Below, piece after piece: positions 1 to 6,771 of a stretch of 32,172 nucleotides of DNA. Positions within the stretch are counted from its first letter, which is position 1. Each line of letters starts with the position of its first letter. Location of the stretch: assembly GCF_900114545.1 (NCBI RefSeq), contig NZ_FOTI01000034.1, positions 1 through 32,172 on the forward strand, read 5' to 3'. The notes under the pieces are model-generated. The model ran no database searches and had not been told where the DNA came from. It was given only the letters and a program-made list of their open reading frames with translations. The position numbers and the translations under genes are program-made. Source of the stretch: Halanaerobium salsuginis (GTDB lineage: Bacteria > Bacillota > Halanaerobiia > Halanaerobiales > Halanaerobiaceae).

Positions 1-255
1 GAATCTTTTGCAGGCAGTAGCATTCCCAGGACCAGCCAGTATTATTGTGATGCATATTGCAGCTGGCAGAGAGGCTCAAATGAGGTAGCTAACAGGTTTA
101 TCCGAAGATTCTTACCTAAAGGCACAAGTTTCAGAGGAATCAAAAGAACCCTGGTAAAAAAGATTCAGGAATTCATAAATACTTACCCCAGAAAAATGTT
201 TGATTATGGGAATTCAGATGAAATATTCAGAGAAAAATTAAGTTTTAGTATGTAA
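1..255 (+). CDS. IS30-family transposase, C-terminal 84 residues (5' end outside window)
   Basis: Reading from base 1 without a start codon gives an open frame ending at TAA 253-255. The motif YCSWQRGSNEVANRFIRRF followed by LPKGTSF is the conserved C-terminal catalytic region of IS30-family DDE transposases, where the Glu of 'GSNE' in 'YxSWxRGtNENxNGxiRqffPKGt' is the third acidic residue. The family would cut and paste, or circularise, its element through inverted repeats. About three quarters of the usual 300-350 residue protein is missing to the left. I cannot tell whether the full gene is intact. Confidence 0.85.
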   Translation, partial: ESFAGSSIPRTSQYYCDAYCSWQRGSNEVANRFIRRFLPKGTSFRGIKRTLVKKIQEFINTYPRKMFDYGNSDEIFREKLSFSM

Positions 256-322
256 AAACATTGAAGGTACAGGTAATTTTAAAAAAATCAAAAAAACCGT
301 GCATTGCAACTTGCAATTCACC
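1..322 (+). mobile_element. Right end of an IS30-family insertion sequence (truncated by window edge)
   Basis: The window opens inside an IS30-type transposase whose stop codon is at 253-255. Downstream, around 298-322, lies a short stretch (GTGCATTGCAACTTGCAA) that resembles the terminal inverted repeats of IS30-family elements, so I place the element's right end near 322. The exact boundary is inference because the left end is outside the window. The element stops just upstream of the -10-like TATAAT at 350-355 of the next gene, so it may have changed that gene's transcription. Confidence 0.6.
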
Positions 323-349
323 ATACTTTTTTATTTTAGTAATTTCTGA

Positions 350-355
350 TATAAT
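350..355 (+). promoter_or_regulatory. Possible -10 box upstream of the aminotransferase
   Basis: A perfect TATAAT lies 44 bases upstream of the ATG at 399. No convincing -35 hexamer sits 16-18 bases upstream; that region is a T-rich run next to the IS30 end. It may be a weak promoter, or one whose -35 was replaced when the insertion sequence landed. Confidence 0.35.
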
Positions 356-398
356 TTACTCTAAAGTAGAGAGCATCGAGCGAAATTGGAGGAAAAAG

Positions 399-1613
399 AT
401 GGATTATATAAAAAAATCACTTAAGTTGGAAAATGTTTGTTATGATATTAGGGGACCAGTGCTGGAAGAAGCCACCAGGCTGGAAGAAGATGGCTATCAT
501 ATTTATAAGTTAAATATAGGTAACACAGCTCCTTTTGGTTTAAATGCACCGGATGAAATTATTCATGATGTGATGTATAATTTAAAAAATGCACAGGGCT
601 ATTGTGATTCAAAAGGAATTTTCCCGGCCCGGAAAGCTGTGATGCAGTATTACCAAAAAAAGGGTATTATGGATGTAGATATTAGAGACATCTATATTGG
701 CAATGGAGTTAGTGAATTAATTACGCTTGCTATGCAGGGATTATTAGATAATGGAGATGAAGTTTTAATTCCAATGCCTGATTATCCGCTCTGGACAGCT
801 GCCGTTAATTTAGCTGGGGGAAAAGCGGTTCATTATTTATGTGATGAACAGTCTAACTGGTATCCTGATCTGGATGATATTAGAGCAAAGGTTAATTCTA
901 ATACTAAAGCAATTGTAATTATTAATCCCAATAACCCTACAGGGGCTAACTATCCGCTGGAAATTTTAGAAGGAATTATTGAAATAGCACGAGAAAATGA
1001 GTTGATTATTTATAGTGATGAAATTTATGAAAAGCTTACTTATGAGCGGGCCGAACATACTTCAATTGCAACTCTAACTAAAGATGTGCTTGTAGTTACT
1101 TTTAGTGGATTATCTAAATCACATCGAGTGCCTGGTTTTAGGGCTGGTTGGATGATGTTAAGTGGTAAAAAATATCATGCTAAAAGTTATATAGAAGGCT
1201 TAAATATATTATCATCAATGCGACTTTGCAGCAATGTTCCTTCTCAATATGCTATTCAGACCTCATTAGGTGGCTATCAGAGTATTAATGATTTGATATT
1301 ACCAGGGGGCAGATTAAAGGAACAGCGTGATCTTGCTCATAAACTATTAACTGAAATACCGGGAATTAGTTGTGTTAAGCCAGAGGCTGGTTTATATCTT
1401 TTCCCGCGCCTTGATATAGAACAGTTTAATATTAAAAATGACGAAAAATTTATTCTGGATCTTTTAGTTCAAGAAAAAGTTCTTCTGGTACAGGGGACTG
1501 GTTTTAATTGGCCAGAGCCTGACCATTTCCGGGTAGTGTTCTTGCCAGCAGAGGAAGATTTAGAAATTGCTCTTGGTAGGTTAGCTCGTTTTTTAAGTAC
1601 TTATCATCAATAA
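399..1613 (+). CDS. alaA: Pyridoxal-phosphate aminotransferase, AlaA (alanine/glutamate-pyruvate) type
   Basis: A 404-residue fold-type I aminotransferase. Visible marks: the substrate-side SNPY-like loop NIGNTAPFGL near residues 39-48, the PDYPLW stretch near 127-132, the NPNNPTG motif at 176-182, YSDEIYEKL near 205-213, the PLP-binding lysine K240 in FSGLSKSHRVPGFRAGW, and the C-terminal arginine in DHFRVVF that binds the substrate carboxylate. Length and motif order match E. coli AlaA (about 405 aa), which makes alanine from pyruvate and glutamate in the cytoplasm. I start at ATG 399 because GGAGG lies at 388-392; an in-frame TTG at 261 would add 46 residues read from IS-proximal DNA. The 68-base gap to the ThuA gene suggests possible co-transcription. 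Substrate assignment is by similarity; another 2-oxoacid is possible. Confidence 0.85.
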   Translation: MDYIKKSLKLENVCYDIRGPVLEEATRLEEDGYHIYKLNIGNTAPFGLNAPDEIIHDVMYNLKNAQGYCDSKGIFPARKAVMQYYQKKGIMDVDIRDIYIGNGVSELITLAMQGLLDNGDEVLIPMPDYPLWTAAVNLAGGKAVHYLCDEQSNWYPDLDDIRAKVNSNTKAIVIINPNNPTGANYPLEILEGIIEIARENELIIYSDEIYEKLTYERAEHTSIATLTKDVLVVTFSGLSKSHRVPGFRAGWMMLSGKKYHAKSYIEGLNILSSMRLCSNVPSQYAIQTSLGGYQSINDLILPGGRLKEQRDLAHKLLTEIPGISCVKPEAGLYLFPRLDIEQFNIKNDEKFILDLLVQEKVLLVQGTGFNWPEPDHFRVVFLPAEEDLEIALGRLARFLSTYHQ

Positions 1614-1681
1614 ATAATTTACTTTCTCTAGATAAATTCTGGCTTTGAACTGAAAATATTAAAGAGAAAGGAATGTAATTA

Positions 1682-2311
1682 ATGAAAAAATTAGTCGCTC
1701 TGGTTGGAGATTATTATCATCCAGCTGATTATTTAAGTAAAGCTTTAACAATGCTTAGTCAGCCTGATTGGCAGCTTGAAATATATACGAGAGTAACAGA
1801 AGTAGATTGGAAACATTTGCCTGACTATGATTTGTTTATGCTGGCCACCTGGGGAAAAGTTGGCCCAGAATCTGATGGAGAATATTGGATTACTGATTAT
1901 CAGCAGCAGAAGATTGCTGACTTTTTGGCAGCTGGTAAGAAATTATTCTTACTTCATTCCGGGATTGCCAGCTATCCCAGGACAGGTTTACTGCGTAGAA
2001 TTAGTGGTGGGCATTTTGTTAAACATCCTTCTGAAGAGCAGGAATTACGAGTTTATAAAACCATGGAAACTGAATTTACAGCTGGTGTTTCAGAATTTGT
2101 AATTAAAGATGAACAATATTTTATGGAGATAAGTGCTGATCAAATCACACCTTTTTTAGCAGCTGAAAGTGAAAAATATGGTGAATCAATAGCAGGCTGG
2201 TTTAGAGAGTATAAATCTGGCCAGGTATTTGTTCTGACTCCGGGCCATAACTTAGCTGTACTTGAAAATGAAATGATGCAGCGTTTAATTAAAAATATTA
2301 TTAAGTATTAG
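1682..2311 (+). CDS. ThuA-like domain protein
   Basis: A 209-residue protein of the ThuA (trehalose utilisation) family, a class I glutamine-amidotransferase-like fold. The family pattern is clear: N-terminal beta strand with DYYHP, FLLHSGIASY near residues 89-98, the GGHFVKHP motif near 109-116, FVIKDEQYFM near 139-148, and the C-terminal AGWFREYKSGQVFVLTPGH. ThuA-fold proteins are linked to carbohydrate catabolism and keto-sugar conversion, but the reaction is not settled for most members, so no substrate is given. Its ATG follows GAGAAAGGAA at 1665-1674. It is the last gene before a strong terminator at 2387-2422 and may share a transcript with the aminotransferase. No sugar operon surrounds it, which is unusual for the family. 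Confidence 0.75.
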   Translation: MKKLVALVGDYYHPADYLSKALTMLSQPDWQLEIYTRVTEVDWKHLPDYDLFMLATWGKVGPESDGEYWITDYQQQKIADFLAAGKKLFLLHSGIASYPRTGLLRRISGGHFVKHPSEEQELRVYKTMETEFTAGVSEFVIKDEQYFMEISADQITPFLAAESEKYGESIAGWFREYKSGQVFVLTPGHNLAVLENEMMQRLIKNIIKY

Positions 2312-2386
2312 CTGTTAATTTAATTGATTATTTACTTTAAATTTAATCTAGATAATTTAACAGCAAATAAAGTTCTATTAACTTTA

Positions 2387-2422
2387 AAAACCCCATTTCA
2401 GATTAATCTGAAATGGGGTTTT
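2387..2422. terminator. Perfect bidirectional intrinsic terminator
   Basis: An 18-base perfect inverted repeat (AAAACCCCATTTCAGATT and its complement) with a G+C-rich CCCC/GGGG step. It has A-runs on the left and T-runs on the right, so it can end the thuA transcript on the plus strand and the TRAP permease transcript on the minus strand. Confidence 0.9.
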
Positions 2423-2443
2423 ATATTTAACTAAGCTAATTTT

Positions 2444-4354
2444 TTATTTATTTCTGTATTGTAAGAATAATGCTAAAGCTAAAAGAATTATACCTAAAAT
2501 ATTTGAAATCCAGCCCGGGAACAATAATCCCAGTGCACTGGCCAGTAAAATTATTCTTTCCAGTATAGTAGTCTTTCTATTTAAATAACCGAGTACTGCA
2601 GCAGCAAGTGCAAACACACCAATAATAGAGCTAACAGTAATAGAAATAACTTGAAAAGCATTGGTGTTGATTAACAATAAAGAAGGAGAATATGCAAAAA
2701 TAAAGGGAACAACAAAACCAGCAATTGCTAATTTAACTGCTGTAATACCTGTTTTTAAAGGATTTGAACCAGCTATACCTGCCCCTGCATAAGCAGCTAG
2801 TGCAGCTGGTGGAGTTAAATCTGCTACTACTCCAAAATATAAAACAAATAAATGGGCAGCTAAAATAGGAACTCCTAAATGAGTTAAAGCTGGAGCAGCC
2901 ATTGTTGCTAATACAATATAAGTAGCTGTTGTTGGTAGGCCAGTTCCCAGAATCGTACAGGCAACCATAGTAAAAAATAAAGCCAGAAATAAATTACCAT
3001 GAGCAAGAGCTACTGTTAGACTGGTAAATTTTAGACCAAGTCCAGTTAAAGTAGTAACTCCAACGATAAAACCAACTGCTGCACAGGCAGCAGCTACTCC
3101 AAGAGCAGAGATTGCTCCCTCTCTTAATGTATCAAGCAGGTCTTTTAAACTCATTCTAGTATCTTTTTTAATAAAACTAAGTGCAAACGAAACCAAAATT
3201 CCTAAAAAAGCAGCTCTAAGTGGTGTATAACCACGAAATAGATAATAGAAAATAATAACTAGTGGTAAGATCATATGACCTCTTGTTTTTAAAACATGTA
3301 AAAATTTAGGTGTTAAATCAGCACTCATTCCACTGAGGCCAGCTTTTTTAGCTTCAAAATGTACCATTAAGCCGACAGTAATATAATAAAGAATAGCCGG
3401 TAAAATAGCTGCTTTAGCAATTGTAACATAAGGAACACCAATAAATTCTGCCATAATAAAAGCGGCAGCTCCCATAATAGGAGGCATTATCTGACCACCA
3501 GTTGAAGCAGAAGCCTCAACTGCAGCAGCAAATTTAGGCTCATAGCCAACTCTTTTCATTAATGGTATTGTGAAAGAACCAGTTGTAACTGTATTGGCAA
3601 CAGAGCTGCCTGAAATAGATCCCATTAAACCACTCGAAACTACAGCTGCTTTAGCTGGGCCACCAGTAGTTCTTCCAGTTAAAGACATTGCTAGGTCAAT
3701 AAAAAGATCTCCTAAACCAGTTCGTTTTGCAAAAGCACCTAAGAGTAAAAACAAGAAAATATAAGTTGCAGAAACACCGAGCGGGATACCAAAGATACCT
3801 TCAGTTGTAAAGTACATATGGCTAGCAATTCTGGACCAGGAATAGCCACGATGTGCTAGCATGCCAGGCATTGACTGACCATAGTGAGCATAAAGTAAAA
3901 ATATTATTGAGATTACTGGTAGCTCAGGACCAATAGCTCTTCTAGCTCCTTCTAGTACAATTATAATTGCTAGAATAGCCATTACATGATCAAGTTGAGT
4001 ATACATACCTGCTCTTCTAACCAGTGGTTCATAATTGATTATTATATAAGATGAAACAGCAATACTAATCAGAGCCAGGGCTAAATCAATAGCAAAAATA
4101 AATTTATTTTTTTTATGTTTTTTAGAAGCTGGATAGAGTAGAAAGATTAGAGTGAAAATAAAACCGAGATGAACAGCTCTTTGTTTTAAAGCTAATAAAA
4201 TTCCAAAACCAGCTGTATATAAATGAAAAATTGATAGTAAAACTGCAATAGTAGAAACTATAATAGCAGCTATACCAGTATAATGACGATAATCAGTACT
4301 AGGATCATATTTTTTTAAGAGCTCGTTTTCTTTTAGATGTTCTTTTTCAGCCAT
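2444..4354 (-). CDS. TRAP transporter permease, 4TM/12TM (DctQ-DctM) fusion, TAXI type
   Basis: A 636-residue integral membrane protein. The first ~170 residues carry four hydrophobic segments corresponding to the small DctQ subunit. The remainder is the large DctM subunit, with the glycine/serine-rich signature SGLMGSISGSSVANTVTTG near residues 240-258 and the paired motifs GGQIMPPIMGAAAF and LGTGLPTTATYI. Fused permeases of this kind work with TAXI-type binding proteins as secondary, ion-driven importers. The ATG at 4354 has GGAGG (complement at 4362-4366) 7 bases upstream and overlaps the end of the DUF1850 gene by 22 bases, so translation is probably coupled. Substrate cannot be read from sequence; TAXI systems import organic acids or amino acids such as glutamate in studied cases. 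Confidence 0.93.
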   Translation of the reverse strand: MAEKEHLKENELLKKYDPSTDYRHYTGIAAIIVSTIAVLLSIFHLYTAGFGILLALKQRAVHLGFIFTLIFLLYPASKKHKKNKFIFAIDLALALISIAVSSYIIINYEPLVRRAGMYTQLDHVMAILAIIIVLEGARRAIGPELPVISIIFLLYAHYGQSMPGMLAHRGYSWSRIASHMYFTTEGIFGIPLGVSATYIFLFLLLGAFAKRTGLGDLFIDLAMSLTGRTTGGPAKAAVVSSGLMGSISGSSVANTVTTGSFTIPLMKRVGYEPKFAAAVEASASTGGQIMPPIMGAAAFIMAEFIGVPYVTIAKAAILPAILYYITVGLMVHFEAKKAGLSGMSADLTPKFLHVLKTRGHMILPLVIIFYYLFRGYTPLRAAFLGILVSFALSFIKKDTRMSLKDLLDTLREGAISALGVAAACAAVGFIVGVTTLTGLGLKFTSLTVALAHGNLFLALFFTMVACTILGTGLPTTATYIVLATMAAPALTHLGVPILAAHLFVLYFGVVADLTPPAALAAYAGAGIAGSNPLKTGITAVKLAIAGFVVPFIFAYSPSLLLINTNAFQVISITVSSIIGVFALAAAVLGYLNRKTTILERIILLASALGLLFPGWISNILGIILLALALFLQYRNK

Positions 4355-4887
4355 TTTTTTACCTCCTTTTGATAATAATTAAAATAGCTAACTTGTTTAG
4401 TCCGGATCTGGACTAGAGTTTCCGTTGGTATTTTTTTATATAATTCATATACCTGATCTTGATAAATAAATTCATGTTGAGCATAGTCACTTACTCTCAA
4501 CATAATATCTGGTAAGAATTGATTAATATCTTTTAAAAAGAACTTATCATTTTTAACAACATATTCTCCTGTAATAGCAGTGGTTGGTAAACCAGCACCA
4601 TAAGACTCATATTCAGTTCCTGTTAAAATAATTTTACCTTGTTTAATTTTAAAAATTTCAATAACAGGTGTTCTTTCTACAGAATGAATGTAGCTAATTT
4701 TAAAAACTGCATTTTCAACAGCTTTTTCCTGCCAGAAAATATTATTTTTTTTATAATCTACCAGCTGGAGTGTATTAACTTTTAAGCTCAATAAAAGAAC
4801 TGTAATAATAAGCAAAAAAAATATAAACAAAAAAAATTTAAACTTTTTAGTTTTTAGCATAACAAATGAGAGCCGGGTATCTTTCAA
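4333..4887 (-). CDS. DUF1850 family membrane-anchored protein of a TAXI-TRAP system
   Basis: A 184-residue protein with one N-terminal membrane segment (about residues 19-35), then a soluble domain with the DUF1850 signature: YIHSVERTPVIEIF near residues 67-80 and TEYESYGAGLPT near 91-102. DUF1850 proteins are regularly encoded next to TAXI-TRAP transporters; their role is not established. I chose TTG 4887 because AGGAGG (complement 4899-4904) lies about 11 bases upstream. The alternative ATG at 4860 (175 aa) has no ribosome binding site of its own but gives a more typical N-terminus. The TTG sits at the edge of the loop of an 8-bp hairpin (4873-4894). The gene lies between the binding protein and the permease, overlapping the latter. 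Confidence 0.75.
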   Translation of the reverse strand: MKDTRLSFVMLKTKKFKFFLFIFFLLIITVLLLSLKVNTLQLVDYKKNNIFWQEKAVENAVFKISYIHSVERTPVIEIFKIKQGKIILTGTEYESYGAGLPTTAITGEYVVKNDKFFLKDINQFLPDIMLRVSDYAQHEFIYQDQVYELYKKIPTETLVQIRTKQVSYFNYYQKEVKKWLKKNI

Positions 4888-4894
4888 TACCCGG
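4873..4894 (-). repeat. Intercistronic hairpin spanning the start of the DUF1850 gene
   Basis: CCGGGTAT and ATACCCGG form a perfect 8-bp stem with a 6-base loop. On the minus-strand mRNA it begins 4 bases after the AGGAGG and holds the TTG start codon at the stem-loop boundary. There is no T-run, so it is not a plain terminator. It could lower translation of the downstream genes relative to the binding protein, or protect the upstream mRNA from 3' decay. Confidence 0.6.
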
Positions 4895-4989
4895 TTTTCC
4901 TCCTTAAATATTTTACTTAGAGGCTTAATATGGTTTTTTTAGCTCTAATTTTGCTAAAATTACTTTTAATAGTTATCCTCTAAATAGAT

Positions 4990-5949
4990 TTATTTAACTT
5001 CATCATAGTATTTTTGAGCACCAGGGTGCAGTTTAACAGTCATTCCATCTAAAGCAGTTTCCAATTTTATATCTTTAGCGCGATCATGAGCAGCAATTAA
5101 AGTGTCGCGATTTTCAAAAATTGCTTTAGTAATTTGATAAACAGTATCTTCGGATAGACCTGCTTCAGCAACCAGGATTGCTTTAAGAGCAACAGTTTGC
5201 ACATCTTTATCAAGTCCATTATAAGTACCAGCTGGAACAGTAACCCCGGTTAAAAATGGGTATTCAGCATTTAAAGATGCAATATCATCATCACTAAAAT
5301 TGAGTAGGGTAATATCCTGAGTTGCAGCTACATCCATTACAGCTGCAGTTGGAATACCAGCAGTTAAAAAGGCAGCATCAATCTGTCTATCTTTTAAGCG
5401 GCTAGCTGCTTCACCAAAGGATAAATAGTCTTCATCAATATCATCATAACTTAAGCCAAAAAAATCAAGAATTTGACTTGCATTTGCTTCTACTCCACTA
5501 CCTGGAGCACCAACAGCAACTTTTTTACCTTTTAAGTCAGCAATACTGCTAATTCCAGCATCAGATCTTACAACAATCTGAATAATTTCTGGATAAAGAG
5601 AAGCAATTCCAGTCATATTATTAACCTGATTATCAGCAAACTGCTTTTCGCCATTAACAGCATAACTAGCAATATCATTTTGTAAAATAGCAAGTTCGAC
5701 CTCTTTGTTATAAATAAGGCGTGTATTAGTAACTGAAGCTCCAGTAGATTGAGCTGAAGCATTCATTCCAGCAATATTTTCATTTAATACTTTGGCAATT
5801 GCTCCACCAATTGGATAATAGGTCCCGGAAGTACCTCCAGTAGCTATTGAAAGAAAAGTAGTTTCCTGAGCAGAAACTAGCCCACTGACTAAAAGACTAA
5901 CTAAAATTAAAGTACTTACTAATAAAAATCTTGTTTTGTTTTTTAACAT
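4990..5949 (-). CDS. TAXI-family TRAP transporter solute-binding protein
   Basis: A 319-residue exported binding protein. Residues 1-27 form a signal peptide (basic MLKNKTR, hydrophobic core, cleavage likely after LVSA) with no lipobox cysteine. The mature part opens with the family signature SIATGGTSGTYYPIGGAIA, followed by NDIASYA and the GKKVAVGAPGSGVEANA stretch near residues 143-159, all typical of TAXI (TRAP-associated extracytoplasmic immunogenic) proteins. It should capture a substrate outside the inner membrane and pass it to the fused permease downstream. First gene of the minus-strand operon; the ATG is preceded by AAGGGAG about 12 bases upstream. Substrate unknown. Confidence 0.92.
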   Translation of the reverse strand: MLKNKTRFLLVSTLILVSLLVSGLVSAQETTFLSIATGGTSGTYYPIGGAIAKVLNENIAGMNASAQSTGASVTNTRLIYNKEVELAILQNDIASYAVNGEKQFADNQVNNMTGIASLYPEIIQIVVRSDAGISSIADLKGKKVAVGAPGSGVEANASQILDFFGLSYDDIDEDYLSFGEAASRLKDRQIDAAFLTAGIPTAAVMDVAATQDITLLNFSDDDIASLNAEYPFLTGVTVPAGTYNGLDKDVQTVALKAILVAEAGLSEDTVYQITKAIFENRDTLIAAHDRAKDIKLETALDGMTVKLHPGAQKYYDEVK

Positions 5950-6016
5950 AGAACTTATCTACTCCCTTCTTGTTTTTAATACTTTAAAAAAATGAAGCTT
6001 AAAAAGCTCCTATTCA

Positions 6017-6045
6017 ATTTTACAATATTTTAACCTTAAAAGCAA
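6017..6045 (-). promoter_or_regulatory. Promoter of the TAXI-TRAP operon
   Basis: On the minus strand TTGCTT (complement 6040-6045) and TAAAAT (complement 6017-6022) are separated by exactly 17 bases, a good vegetative sigma-factor spacing. It lies about 70 bases upstream of the binding-protein ATG. Confidence 0.55.
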
Positions 6046-6229
6046 GTTGCAGAATATTAGTTGGGAGGCTGAGAAGACCTGCATAATAGGATTACAGTAT
6101 ACTATGATTATAAAACTTAAATTATTAAATTTTTTCTAAATAGCCAGAATTTACAGTTAATTATTAAAAAGATTAAGCTGGTTTTAATATAAGGAATAAA
6201 AAATTTTTATAATTATATAACGTGAAAAC
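6046..6229. other. Intergenic spacer between divergent TAXI and hyd promoters
   Basis: No open frame with a ribosome binding site and no tRNA-like fold was seen. It contains GGCTGAGAAGACC near 6067-6079, which resembles part of a thi box but lacks the rest of a TPP riboswitch. The remainder is AT-rich. Confidence 0.4.
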
Positions 6230-6258
6230 TTGAACAAAGTTATCGTTTAGGATATAAT
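6230..6258 (+). promoter_or_regulatory. Promoter of the hydrogenase-maturation operon
   Basis: TTGAAC (6230-6235) and TATAAT (6253-6258) are separated by 17 bases, giving a near-consensus housekeeping promoter. Transcription would start near 6265, leaving an untranslated leader of about 180 bases before the first annotated gene at 6445. Confidence 0.75.
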
Positions 6259-6264
6259 TATTGT

Positions 6265-6444
6265 TAAGTTAATATCTGATCAGCCGGGCTAGCCTGTCTG
6301 AGAGGATAATGAATTATTACTTACCTGAATTTAAGGAAGAGGTTCTGCAAATTAGGGGAGGGATTTTTCTATGTTTAATTTATTGCAAATAATTAACTCC
6401 AGAACCTGACTAGTGAGAATTTTTTGATTTTGAGGAGGACCTTA
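6265..6444 (+). ncRNA. Long structured leader of the TM1266-hydG-hydE transcript (class unknown)
   Basis: The ~180-base leader contains an 8-bp pairing of AGGTTCTG (6340-6347) with CAGAACCT (6400-6407), the palindrome GGCTAGCC (6287-6294), and a CTGAGAGG...ACCTGA stretch (6298-6327) reminiscent of a thi box. It lacks the GGGGNGC, GACCC and CCAGCG parts of a TPP riboswitch. The 8-bp helix encloses a strong Shine-Dalgarno and a 12-codon open frame. I do not recognise a known riboswitch class. A T-run (6420-6425) follows the helix at a distance, so attenuation is possible but not shown. Confidence 0.35.
6371..6409 (+). CDS. Possible 12-residue leader peptide
   Basis: ATG 6371 reads MFNLLQIINSRT and stops at TGA 6407-6409. 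GGGGAGGG (6355-6362) lies 8 bases upstream, a stronger and better placed ribosome binding site than those of many real genes here. The frame sits wholly inside the AGGTTCTG/CAGAACCT helix of the hyd leader, and its stop codon overlaps the helix's 3' arm, so translating ribosomes would disrupt that helix. There is no run of a single amino acid as in classical attenuators. It could be chance in AT-rich DNA. Confidence 0.3.
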   Translation: MFNLLQIINSRT

Positions 6445-6708
6445 ATGAAAAAAAGAATCGGTGTAATTGGAATAGTTGTAACAGGTAGAGAAAAGGTGAG
6501 CGAGCAGATTAATAAGATATTAAGTAAGCATGCTGATAATATTATTGGGAGGATGGGAATTCCATCTGCTGAACATGGCCTTTCGCTTATTTCATTAATT
6601 GTTGAAGGCACTCCTGATGAAATTGGAGCGGTAACTGGCCAGCTTGGCAATTTGCCGGGAGTTACGCTTAAGTCTGCTCTAACATCAGTTGAAGTCGAGG
6701 CTGACTAG
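6445..6708 (+). CDS. TM1266-type iron-only hydrogenase system regulator (ACT/NikR-C-like)
   Basis: An 87-residue single-domain protein with a beta-alpha-beta-beta-alpha-beta pattern of ACT/NikR C-terminal-like folds: KKRIGVIGIVVTGRE, then SEQINKILSKHADNIIGRMG, then LSLISLIVEGTPDEIGAVTG and the closing VTLKSALTSV. Small proteins of this family (TM1266 is the structural representative) occur next to hydE, hydG and hydF and are annotated as putative hydrogenase-system regulators. No DNA-binding domain is present, so ligand sensing through a partner is more likely than direct regulation. The ATG at 6445 has GAGGAGG at 6432-6438, 6 bases upstream; an in-frame TTG at 6424 is rejected. First full gene of the hyd operon. 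Confidence 0.8.
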   Translation: MKKRIGVIGIVVTGREKVSEQINKILSKHADNIIGRMGIPSAEHGLSLISLIVEGTPDEIGAVTGQLGNLPGVTLKSALTSVEVEAD

Positions 6709-6771
6709 TTTAATTATTAAAAAATGATTTTGTTTAGTATTATTTTCGGGAGTTAATTTAAGGAGGCAATT

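Noticed and set aside
261-398. Longer aminotransferase reading frame beginning at TTG 261
   Set aside because: The added 46 residues lie over the IS30 end and the -10 box, and the good ribosome binding site is at 388-392 in front of ATG 399.
5970-6012. Small hairpin with T-run in the TAXI leader (minus strand) as an attenuator
   Set aside because: The stem is about 5 bp and AT-rich; too weak to call a terminator.
6062-6100. TPP-riboswitch-like string (GGGAGGCTGAGAAGACC) upstream of the hyd promoter
   Set aside because: It lacks ACCTGATC and the CCAGCG side, lies upstream of the hyd promoter on the plus strand, and has no terminator; likely chance or a remnant.
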